Shown here: positions 53,946-64,000 of the stretch, in pieces
Layout of the letters: each line of letters begins with the position of its first letter
Position numbering within the stretch: position 1 is the first letter of the stretch
Source of the DNA: Terfezia claveryi
Taxonomy: Eukaryota; Ascomycota; Pezizomycetes; Pezizales; Pezizaceae
Direction of reading: 5' to 3'
Length of the DNA: 64,000 nucleotides
Assembly (NCBI GenBank): GCA_015179025.1
Contig: WHUX01000016.1
Coordinates: 372,001-436,000, forward strand
Notes under the pieces: model-generated
Told to the model about the DNA's origin: nothing
Databases searched by the model: none
What the model saw: the letters and a program-made list of their open reading frames with translations, nothing else
Made by a program: the position numbers and the translations under genes

Positions 53946-56900
53946 AATCAGGTTGTATCGACAGTGCCGCTATAGTAGCTACGTGGGTGTTGACGCCTTT
54001 CGTGATGGAACATGGAAGCAAGCCAGGAGATGGTTGTACGCAAGTCGTTGATAATAAATAATCTTCGTGATGGGAACGATTATTCCCTAAATATTAATAG
54101 TTAAGTGCCTTATCCTTAGTACCTTTAAGTGAGGATCCTTTATCTAGAGATAGTCGCTCGGTGTTCATACTTGTGTCCAAAGGGGATGGGAATGTCAGTG
54201 GCGAACCCCGGGCTTATTAAGGTACAAGAGATGGGAAAAGGTAATTTCTACGCCAATGCTCGAGCTCATGCGGGGGCAGTGACCAAAAAGATAGAAGCGC
54301 AGGAGATAGACAGACTGACGAAGTGGTGATTCCTGGTTTCAGGTCCAATGGGTAATAGTTGGGGTAAAGTAGTGAAGTGCTGTTGGCTGTTCTCCAAGCC
54401 TTGCTCTGCAGCGAACGAATCTGACCAGGCAGTGTTATCTAGTGAGACTGCATGTCAGTCGTACTTACATACATACATTAAGTAGATACATATCGCAGAG
54501 TTCACGAAACCAAACATAATACCGGGATTACAATCTCGGTTTTAGATAAAGGCTAGTTCTAAAGGAACTATACCTTGTTAGCTTTTCCCCATCGCAATAT
54601 GATGTCTCGGCTCCGTAGGTTAAGCTACTGTGCGGATCTTCACAATCGTAAGCCTATATACCCAAGTTAAGGCAGTCACTGCATAGTCTGGAGGGAACTT
54701 GAGCACGGTGCATCTGACAATGTATGGCTACACCACTGGTGCTGAGTAGTCTGACCCTGTTCGTAACAATGGTGTACTTTTGCCAACGGCTAAACTATTC
54801 CTGGAAGGTAGACTGGTGAGCCACGACAGTGGCTTTTCCTAGGGCTTTTCCTTGTGCTATACGTAAATTCACAAAACAACTTCAAGAGTAATCCATATAT
54901 AGATATAACGCCACTTAACCTACTCCTGATATGCATCATATACATTCCTGGACCCGTCGCGTCACTCCTATACTCCTGAGTGGAGTCCTCTCCCTTGGTT
55001 GCCATGGGCTTAATTCATGTACGTAAGTATATTGTCTAGCTTACTTACCTTTTCTTTGAACACACAAAGGGAGACATGTCACACTATGAGCACTAAACAC
55101 CCGAATTTCAATTCGCCGTTTACACCGACCCCGAAATTCAAATTCCCTTCAGCCGTCTTGTTGCATATTGTATGCCAACATGCAGCAAACTTCGCCTCCC
55201 TATGTACCACTGAAAACCCTTCATTCCTCGAGGAGCGGCATTCCTGCTAGTAAGATCTAGAGCTTATAAAGTAAAAGAGGTCATGGCATGTATATATATA
55301 CATGTATGATGTAACAGGGGTTGCAATTATATATGCATGTTGCTCAAACCCGCTCTGTCAAATTGTGCTTAGAATAGGTAGTTAGTCAGCTCAAGCATAT
55401 CATTGACTTCATGTCATGGGTACCTGGGCTCGTGCTATGGCGGTAGTTCACTATCCACCAAACTAGTCCATTTAATGCTTCTAGACTACCCTATCGAAGA
55501 GTATTGTCTGTGACATGCATGCTTCTGGAATCCCGGTAAAAGATGGAGAAAGTCCCGGTAACCTGCGTTAGCTTGTATGCACAATGTATCAAGGTAAGAC
55601 AAAATTGTCATCAGCATTGATGGCCATTGTGAAACTGTTATAGATTAGGTAGCTATAGAGACCTTTTGTAAGAGGGTGAATCTGGGGTAATGCACGGATT
55701 ATATGTACCCTTCGGCGGTTTATTTATCTCGGCATGGCTACCTGTAGGCGAGGCGTGATGGTGAACTAGAGGTTGGTTCCACGTTACGTTTTTCAAAAGT
55801 ACCCCAGGCCTCAAGTCCATGTTACTAGTCTAAACATCAGAGTTCAGATGCTCTAATTCAGTGGGCTGTGTCTGCATCTAGTATATCATACATACAGTAT
55901 CATGTAGTTGTGTGATCTAGCTTATCGATTGACTTCAAGCATGGATGTATAAAGTGCTCACTGTGCTAAAGGTGATGCGTAATTGAGCTGGATCTGGCTT
56001 GCTATCTTGAAGTATTTACTACAGTACATACTGTTCAAATCAAACCCAGTACTTGAAGAGGAAGCTCTATATTTTAATGGTATTCCTCATGATGTTTTGT
56101 GTGGTGTACTTCACAAATTGTACCAAAAGATTTGCGCATCTCACAACAGATTTCTGTGAAATAACACTTTTCTATATGAGATTGTCTATATTGTTCACAG
56201 TGCTTCTGATTGAGCCCAACTTTGCGTACGACATACGTACTTTTATGTATATACAATAAGTAATCGAGACTTGATATGAAAAGTGCTTACCTTCTAGCCT
56301 ATATATATACTTGCACACTTGAATTTGGCATACGCTCTATATAGTGAACTTATTTAGGTACTTAGAGTACAAACATTATTACTGGGTTCAGCACATATTT
56401 AAATTACCAATACCATTTTAGATAGGCTCTATAGCTTTCTTACTAAGGCTCCTAAGTATAGGAGGGTGCTGTTACCTCCTCTCTAGGTCTTACTATCACC
56501 ACTCTACGCTATGCTATATATGAAGTCTGGCTGGCACCAGCCCCCACTGTTATCTTTGCTAGATCAACGTAATACTGAGAGCTTGCCAGTGGTATGGACT
56601 GGCCCTGATTGTATTAAAATTGGATTGTATTAAAATTGCGCCATGGATTGTCTATCAAGTATCTATAACCCTAATCTCCAAGATCGATCGAAGATATGGA
56701 GTACTACATACAGATAATATCTAGATTCAGCCGAATTTTTTTCATATTTAATGTGTACAATTATATGCAAGGCTTTAAGCTTAATAGTAAACAAACATTT
56801 CTTTTGACTCTTCTGAGATCGTGTTGGGTTCAAAAGGTCGTTGCCTTCAATAGCAGGATGTAGAGCACAATGGCTCTACTTCCAGGTATACTTCCCAGTA

Positions 56901-57950
56901 ACATGGGGATGTTCGGGGGTATGCAACAAACATAAGAAACTTATCAAATAGCAATGATAGTAAATGTTGTTAGAACAGGGGTAATAGTTTGACGCAGGCA
57001 TAGAGCGAATGTGCGAACCGCGAACTGCGAATGGATGTATGTTGAATGAGCGACTGGATAAGGATGGACGGACTCTACGGTTGGGTATCTAGGGACATCA
57101 GCGGGGTATTTAAGACAGACGGATTTCCTTACTTTCATGTATCATTAAGCAAGCGTCTTCTCTTATAGTATACGAATATACTACTCTCACTTGCGAACAC
57201 ACGAAGAACGTAATTCTTTCAAATGCTAGTTTAATCAGGACTCTATTATTTACCTCCAGGCACTGCTTTTGACATCTAAAATGCATAATTCTCAATCAAC
57301 ATATAACCTGTATAGTACTTAACTTTGTCTGGGGAATGTGTTAAGTTCTTGTCTCGCTGAACTCCAACGTTGACTCTTAAGGATAATACTGCACACATGT
57401 TAATATGTAATTATACAACTTTCATAAGGCTCTATCGATCTATCCCGCTTATGCAGTATCACGAAGTCTGTATATGCAACTATACATAAATACACAGAGT
57501 GCCTATATCAATAAACCTATACCAGCAGTTTTCTCATTGAGCCTATGTACTATACGATGTGACTTCTTCAACTACCTAATGCATTCGCAGTTCCAAGCTA
57601 GTCAGAATGGAGGTTCTATCCACATTCTTCAAATACTACATGTTGATCATATCAGTTCACTCGGCCTAACACAGTCCTTGCATTGGTCGAAATTGACTAG
57701 CATGCCTATGGGTAGCAGGGCAAATTAGCTGAAAAGTGTCATACACATGTATGTCGTTCATTTGCTACACATCTGTACATATAAAACGAAAAGGAAGTCA
57801 CGTAGGTTCTCGTGCGTCATGCAACATGGGACTTGGAGCTATCAGCGTGGGACACGTAGATCATAAGCCACTGCTGACGTGAAATATATCAATTTGAGCG
57901 CGACTAAAATTAAGTCCTCAGGTAATACATGAGAGTCATCAATATCGCTA
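53946..57950. other. Non-coding stretch, 4 kb
   Basis: The receptor promoter must lie at the left end. One AGTCTGGCTGGCACCAG motif variant is at about 56524-56540. Short frames only. Confidence 0.5.
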
Positions 57951-58178
57951 CTACCGTAGTACTCGTTTCAATTTTGAAATCCTTTGCTGCAAAGCCTTTG
58001 ATCTGTACCTCATGATCTCCACTTCCATCCCTGTAAGAGTAACCCCAAGGTTCCGGAATGCCTTTTGAATTATAGCTTCTTTATCTTTGCAAAACTGCCA
58101 GAAGCAACACCATATAATATTATCAGCTCGATACAGTCCTCCCTTACCTCCTGTGTCGCCTCTTGATTGCAACGCCAT
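57951..58178 (-). CDS. Small hypothetical protein, 75 residues
   Basis: One short frame starts at ATG 58178 (MALQSRGDTGGKGGLY), with a hydrophobic or aromatic middle and a basic end (KALQQRISKLKRVLR). The composition is protein-like, and the last third could be a short helix-turn-helix-like segment. I know no family. It could equally be chance. Confidence 0.25.
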   Translation of the reverse strand: MALQSRGDTGGKGGLYRADNIIWCCFWQFCKDKEAIIQKAFRNLGVTLTGMEVEIMRYRSKALQQRISKLKRVLR

Positions 58179-58853
58179 CCCGAGATTGTACTCCGAGGGA
58201 TCTTAAAGTACGGTAATTAGCTGCCTCGATTTATTTGGGGGCGGTTTTCTTTAGTGATATTACACATGATCCGGTGGTGGATCATAAACATCAAGACTTC
58301 AAGTTTTTTAGCCTTGCCATAACTCCTCTTGACTCGCTTTACTGGACCGGGACGGTGGAGGAAGACTCTCTGAGCTAGTAGCGTTGAATTAGGCCCATAT
58401 CGAGTAGTAGTTTTGGGGCGTGGGAGGAAGCCTGCCTCCAGAAACTGCCTGGACTTTTACAGCTATATTCACTGACAGCGCTTGTAGAGGCTTCCTTGAT
58501 GGCATTGTGGATAATTACAGTGTCTACATCGCCATGTCCGACGTTCACATAACAATGAGCACGGGCATGTCATAAAATCCTTAAACCCGCATATGCAGTT
58601 CGCATTGAAATCACGCTACCAAATTAATTGGTCCCTACGGTAGTCCCTATTTAGAGGAGATCACTTCACACTTCAAGGCTTAAAGTACTTTTTGGAGCAT
58701 CTCTGGGTACAATTCAGGCTAGCAATACACGTCAATGAGTGCAACTTCCTTATAAATCCCTAAGTATAACAGAATTCATCCTTCCGACCATAAGAGATGA
58801 CCCATGTAACCTTGAATGCCCTCTCGACCACAATATTTCCCGGAATCCCGTGA
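58179..58853. other. Gap, 3' side of the membrane-protein gene
   Basis: No gene seen; it probably includes 3' UTR at the right. Confidence 0.4.
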
Positions 58854-60009
58854 TCAAAGTTCCGTATATCGAGCAACGCATCGTGAACCTCTGTCTTCAA
58901 CCACACACTCTGCTTCGTCCAACACTTTCTTGATGGCTCCACTCACACACTTCTCACAGCGCCTCCAACATTTCCTAGAATCGCTGTACATTCCACCAGG
59001 GTTCGGATCCACTTCAACCTCCCATCTTGCACCACCACACCTTACACCTTTCCACCGCATGCCATTTTTGCTGTTGTCTAAGCAGCTCCAGAGAGCTTCT
59101 TGGCGCTGTAGCTTTTTCCGGCGTGAGAGGAAGTTGTAATATCCAGTTGGAGAGTTGCCATGATAGCACTGGACTATGGAGCTAGAGCCACGATCCCATC
59201 GTGTAAGTGTGCCTTCACCGGATGACCCGGCCTTGCCTGTCGGCTTGGGTATATTCGCGGTCTTAGTGATACTGACCGTAGTGGTTGAGACTTGTATCGT
59301 TGTAATCGTGTGCGTTCTAATATCGACACTAGACATGGTTTTTGTGCTCACGTAGGTGCTCGTCAACATTTGATACCTCGTCTCCACCGTAGGTGCATGA
59401 ATAGTTTTGGTGATTGTGGTGATGAAACTGGTGGTATAAGTGGGTGTGGGTAATACATCGTTGCCTCGATAGCCCTTCAATGATCCTTGGCCAAACCAGG
59501 TAACCCAGAAAGCTATGGTTGCAGTTGAGATCATGAACAACACAATCATCTCGAACCTGATGTATCTATGCAAGTCTCGAAGAGACTTGTAGCCCAAGAT
59601 GGGCCCCGATTTGCTGGCTGAACTCCGCTCGGCTTTCCCATGGCTGTGACCATCGTCAATATACTCAGTCAATGACCTTATTATATGCTCATCAATGCCA
59701 AATCCAGAGATATCGGCAGAGAGCTGGTCTTCTGCGTCTCGCACAACCACAAAATCCGAGTCATAAGCATTGTCATCTGTGTACACAGTACCTGCTGGAG
59801 TTGCCTGGCCATCCAACGTTGGAGTCGATTTGTCGCTCGCAGCTGAGCTTTCGGGAGTATCTTTGACAATCTCTTGGAGACGTAATCGGTTTCTCGCCTA
59901 GTCAGGGTACAAGCACCGTAAGTTATCAGTAAAATATAACTGAGTAATTTTCCCAGGTGTCATTTTCGATAATAAACCAACAATAAGAGGAAATGATACT
60001 TACAACCAT
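58854..60009 (-). CDS. Single-pass membrane protein with Ser/Thr-rich stalk and Cys-rich end
   Basis: I read two exons: ATGGTT at 60009-60004, then 59897-58854 after an intron with donor GTAAGT and acceptor CTGACTAG; the join is in frame and gives 349 residues. Without the intron the large frame has no ATG at its start. Layout: an acidic cytosolic N-terminus (YTDDNAYDSDFVVV, DDGHSHG); a membrane helix near residues 117-138 (IVLFMISTATIAFWVTW); a Thr/Ser-rich stalk (TTSFITTITKTIH, TITTIQVSTTTVSITKT) typical of O-glycosylated fungal surface proteins; and a C-terminal region with paired cysteines (RWDRGSS.. to YTEL). With no N-terminal signal peptide, a type II topology is likely. I recognise no family. 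It may be a cell-wall or plasma-membrane sensor-like protein, by inference only. Confidence 0.65.
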
Positions 60010-61240
60010 TGTGTTTATTACTTCAGAAGAGTGCAACTAGCTCTTGGGATCTCATATAAGTATTATATATCTTCGGAGATTTGAAGAGTAGACCTATGAC
60101 TAGATGAATATTCTTTGATCAGGTGCGGAGCCGGACATGTCGTACATACATGTAATAACGTTGCTATGTATTGCCCCTCTGTGTCATATCAACTGCAGGT
60201 TGTAACGTGTATACCTCGCTGCTGTTCTCTGTTAAGGATTCTGTCTCTTTCCGTTGAAGACTATATTACGCAGTCTGGTTTGTAGTGCCAACCAGACTTT
60301 GGCATGAGACTAAACCAGACATCGTTTGTATTACGTACCGTGATACTTAGTAATTGTCAGTCTCATACCAATGCCAAGCTTATGGCATGCCTACCTGCTA
60401 TGTAGCGAGTTTCCTTACCCTTATTTTTTTTTTGTTCTATATCTCGATTCGACTAATGTCATGCGGCGTAAAGAATGATAACCTTACCTTAACATATACC
60501 AAGTTTTTTTTGGGGATGATAATTTCTGCTCTGAGTACCAAGTCCGTTTTTAAATTATGGTAATTTTGTTCAAGGGGCAGTCTTCGCGGAAATCGCCAGG
60601 TGTGTGAGGATTAATAGCACGCGCACTGAGATATACATAACTATAGGTAGCTGCAGTAATGTTACAAAAGTAGTTACATCTGGAGATTTTATGTATATGA
60701 GGCTATTCATAGTATCATATTCATAGGCAAAGCTGGAGGGAGGAGAAACAAAAATATGACAGTTGAGAAACGCGGAGTTATACATATTGTCGATACTAGT
60801 TGATAGCTTGGCAGGAAAGCAAAAGGTGGAGAAGGTGCAGAGTAATATGGCAGAATACCAAAGTAGTAATATAGGTAGCTGGACAAGCAATATCGGGTGA
60901 GAGCAGAATTAGTCTAGGCAAAACAGACTCCTTCATTCTGAGGGTCATTATAAATCAGACACTTCCGCACATAGATTTCTTTACAGAGGACCACGTACTG
61001 GCCGAGCCCTCCTAGACTTTTCCAGTCACTAGAAACTACATACCTCTATCTCGTATTGCAATGTCGACCTAGTCATAACTACCAGACTAACTCCTATTCA
61101 AATGCCATCAAAAATTGTTGGACCAACTAGAGTAAGCAATGCATTATTCATTCAGATATGTAACAAAAACTTTAATTTTAATAGCATAACATGTAAGCAC
61201 AAGCAGATAATGTAGTAGGCGAGTATCCAACAGAATAGTC
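60010..61240. other. Non-coding gap with motif pair
   Basis: An inverted pair of the orphan motif (agtctggtttgtagtgcc and aaccagact) lies at 60272-60297. A 106-codon hydrophobic minus frame (60570-60890) has no motif and is not called. Confidence 0.4.
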
Positions 61241-62207
61241 TCAATACAATACTCCTCGAGTCTCCATAGTTAAAACCTTCTCTTCTGGCAACTCAACCAA
61301 TTCAAACTCCAACTCATTGCCGTCTCTCTTGAATTTTGGACTCCTCCAAGCCCAATTTTGGAACCCCCCGTCACCGAGATTCTTCAACCTCCCCTCACGG
61401 AAAATATACATATGAAAGCCCCATAGGCCTATTTGAAGATAGCCCCTTTGTATTTTCTTATGGGCTGATTTAACTTCACCCGATGTTTGTCCTTTCACAA
61501 CCCTCCCATCAGATGTTATGACTCCGTAAATATGCAGCAACCGAGGAAGACGATCGTAAAGCACCAGAACATGATGATGTGGGAAGATTTTCGAGTAGAA
61601 TCCCGCAAGCTCCTGAAGTATTTTTTTTGCAACGTAAGTTTCGTATTCAACAGTCAAAGGGTGCTAAGACATTATATAGCAAATGGTTGTTAAAATAGCA
61701 TACCTGAGTGAAATCTCCTCTAGGAATTGTAGGCTGACCGCTTAACCCACATCCTGGGTTAGCTAAAAGGGAGCGGATTTGACTCGCCATATCTTCCGCT
61801 GTGAGGAGCGTCCGCTGTGCGTTACCCAGAGTATCTTGAAGCTGAAGTCCCATTGCAGTAGTTATACCCGCTGATGAAAGTGCTTCTTTAACGAGGGGGG
61901 CAATCAAGTAAGTCCCGAGATATGAGGCCATTTTGGTTGAGTATCTAACGGAAGTATCATATGCAAGACCGAACCCTCGTGGTGCCGAATCGAAGAACTG
62001 GGAACCACGACATGGAAAGCTGGAGATATTTGGGAAAACATATACTTCATATGTTGTTTCTTCTTTGGCACGCAAGCAACCCCGAAAGATCCACGTGAGC
62101 AACAACTGTGTTGGCATATAAGCCTCATTCACCGTGGTTGGTTGCGGTTGACACGTCATGGAACCTGTCGCTAGTGATCTACCTAGCTTGTACCGTTGAC
62201 AGCACAT
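61241..62207 (-). CDS. Two-exon protein of unknown function, about 308 residues
   Basis: Exons 62207-61704 and 61663-61241 join in frame across a 40-nt intron (donor GTATGC, TTTTAAC branch-like, acceptor TTAG). Exon 1 includes a Cys-rich start, FRGCLRAKEETTYEVYVF, and MASYLGTYLIAPLVKEALSS followed by a helical segment. Exon 2 contains KILQELAGFYSKIFPHHHV, YGVITSDGRVVKG and LQIGLWGFHMYIF, and ends ETRGVLY. The conserved-looking order of hydrophobic strands suggests a folded protein, but I recognise no family. The start is uncertain: ATG 62207 is the first in the frame, but an upstream exon is possible. Confidence 0.5.
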
Positions 62208-63599
62208 TGAAATTTTCAAATGGAATTACAACTTCCCAGGCAATCATCAGTAAAGATGTAGATATCAAAATATAGAACATAGCACGTATATAAAGGAATA
62301 CAAGGACATTACGGAGTAAACGAACATTTAATTCCTTTGAGAGCTGCATCTTGGAGATAAGTACTCAATACTATACACGTCGATGCCTCATTAGAGATCT
62401 AGATACTGGTAACATATGCATATACATGTAGCAAAAGCTATTAAAATCTCCACATATTCTCGTAGAATCATCAATAAGCAGGATAATTCCCGGGGTTGCC
62501 GTACCATGCGCTTTTCATTGAGCTGAGAATCAACGTAGATGGTATAGATACCTAACTGAAGCTAGTCTATCGTGGAGTGGTAGGTAACAGAGTAGGGTGC
62601 AACACACAGGGAGTTACTAAAAAGACAAAAGATCCATATCAATAAAGTATTCTTCCAAACTCAATGCTTAGGTTGCAGGAATGAGAATCTGGCTCAAAAC
62701 TTGGATATTTTTGAAGGGTTTGTTTCCGTGGGCTTTTGCACAAACAAGTGGAAGGTTCTCAACCGATTGCTAACCCTGTTACTTAGCTAGCGATTTGAGG
62801 GGAGAGCCTGGTACCATTAGCTAACGTTTTGATTCCCATTCTGGATCTCCAAAAAGATATCTCAAGTTCGTGATTACCGGTCTGAGCCCGTTAATTAGCG
62901 ACCTGAGACTTGTTTGACCAGTTTTCGACCCTATCTGCTTGTCCTACCCCGAGGTCTTTCAAAATTTTCAAAATATTAGCCTACCTAGACTCTCCTTGAG
63001 TGGAGGGGTGTGTAAACCAGACTATGCTTGTAATTGATGAAGATGGCCAAAGACAGACGATAGGGCATTGTGGGAATAGCTGACACTTCATAGCAGTTCT
63101 GAAGACCCTCAGAATCAAAATCAATCAGCAACACGGATCATTTGCCTAGGTCTTTGTGGGGCCTTCCCCCTTGACCTTTGAGGAGCCCCATGTTGGCTAT
63201 GCGCTACCCTCAGTCGCTTTGTACCTGCCTCTATGCTTGCTTTGCACTTTGTCACCGTGCAATCTATGCGTCAACTGTTTCGGCCTCATCACTGGTAACC
63301 ACTAAACCATGCTCTCGTGATCTAGGCACTGAGTTTTAAGGGTATCTTTATTGATAAAGACTGTTTTAATTCCCTTTCTATTGTACCCAAATCTTCCACT
63401 TCAGCTCATTTTATGATTTTTGATTTTTATTTGGCGTCCACTTCTGTGCTGTCTTGCGCACGGTGCGGCACTCTTCTTCTCATTGATGATATGAACGACC
63501 GCTAATTATAACTACGGAGGATGCTAGTTTGGTCCGGTTCACAGATATCAGATGTTAAATAAACTCCCTGCGAAAGATACTGACGAAGAGTGAAAAAAT
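62208..63599. other. Non-coding stretch
   Basis: The promoter of the preceding minus-strand gene should be at the left. Nothing else is recognised. Confidence 0.45.
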
Positions 63600-63790
63600 A
63601 CAAAACGGTTCACCGCGCACTCCAGTCGTAGAGGAGTACGCGGCTAGTCCGCCCGGGAAGGAATAAGTTTCCCGGATATATATATTTCCCAGCCGACTCT
63701 GGGAGTCGAACTGGGAGCTCCCTAACGGGATTGTGTTACGGTCCCCACCTAACCCGCAACCAAACCAGTCGGCCACGGATGAGGTGGGGA
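63600..63790 (-). mobile_element. tRNA-derived SINE-like unit
   Basis: On the minus strand an A box (TGGCCGACTGG near 63775) and a B box (AGTTCGACTCC near 63706) are spaced about 60 nt apart, as in RNA polymerase III tRNA promoters. A 7-bp pair, GCCGACT and AGTCGGC, lies around them, but the T stem does not fold, so this is not a working tRNA. Downstream sequence continues about 90 bp to an A/T-rich end near 63600. Confidence 0.45.
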
Positions 63791-64000
63791 TGACCAAGTG
63801 AATGCAACTTAAAAATATAAAGACGCGGCCTGTATAGATTCCCACGATAAGTGATAAACGTGAAGAATACAATTGGGCAAGTACTAACGGAACGTGCTAC
63901 TCCTTTTCATAAACTGAGTTACCCACCCCAAAAAAGAACAATGATAATAAGAACAATAACAACCAGAACAACACAAAGCCGTCAGCGTGGCGGCCATTGG
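63791..64000. other. Right edge of window
   Basis: An A-rich stretch (ataataagaacaataacaac) with nothing recognisable. Confidence 0.4.

Noticed and set aside
60570..60890. 106-codon hydrophobic minus-strand frame
   Set aside because: A/T-rich sequence produces hydrophobic text by composition; no motif or exon partner.

Overview
This window looks like repeat-dense nuclear DNA of a filamentous ascomycete fungus (Pezizomycotina; I cannot go lower). The evidence is short introns of about 40-140 nt with GTAAGT-type donors and CTAAC/CTGAC-like branch sites, a multi-exon rhodopsin-type (PTH11-like) membrane receptor, a Ty1/copia element primed by a half initiator-tRNA, Tad/I-type LINE remnants with terminal RNase H, pogo-type elements with TA target sites, and a 5S rRNA-derived short element. 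Real genes are sparse, with about eight supportable host genes in 64 kb.

Layout. 1-8.2 kb is a transposon cluster: a TA-target MITE with a perfect 38-bp palindrome, one complete copia element (1510-6444) with near-identical LTRs and a three-way broken gag-pol, and two more MITEs. 8.6-13.4 kb holds tails of two LINE families (called A and B here), a tRNA-like unit and a 5S-derived element. 15.3-16.7 kb carries a gene with a PD-(D/E)XK-like nuclease signature and a 33-bp in-frame minisatellite. 17.3-21.4 kb holds a minisatellite-bearing MITE, a 1.8-kb element that is mostly a giant inverted repeat, a second 5S-derived copy, a LINE-A RNase H remnant and LTR-like debris. 23.1-24.0 kb is a signal-peptide/coiled-coil gene. 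24.4-28.6 kb is a satellite-like array interrupted by an internally deleted LINE-B with a 16-bp target duplication. 28.6-32.8 kb is non-coding with dispersed and inverted repeats.

The right half holds most host genes: a glyoxalase-like gene (32.8-33.8 kb), a decayed pogo-like transposon with about 190-bp terminal repeats (37.0-38.9 kb), an uncertain Ser/Pro-rich gene (40.1-40.9 kb), a three-exon coiled-coil gene (42.4-44.5 kb), the six-exon rhodopsin-type receptor (52.2-53.9 kb), a single-pass membrane gene with a Ser/Thr-rich stalk (58.9-60.0 kb) and a two-exon gene of unknown function (61.2-62.2 kb). Two more pogo-type MITEs and many copies of a 17-bp motif (TAGTCTGGTTGGCACAA) are scattered through it.

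No operon-like or pathway clustering is visible. The most unusual signals are the orphan 17-bp motif with local duplications around it, the giant inverted-repeat element, the 5S-derived element, the PD-(D/E)XK-like gene with in-frame repeats, and the satellite array with its nested LINE. Exon models were read by eye from ORF continuity and splice consensus; no alignment or database search was possible.
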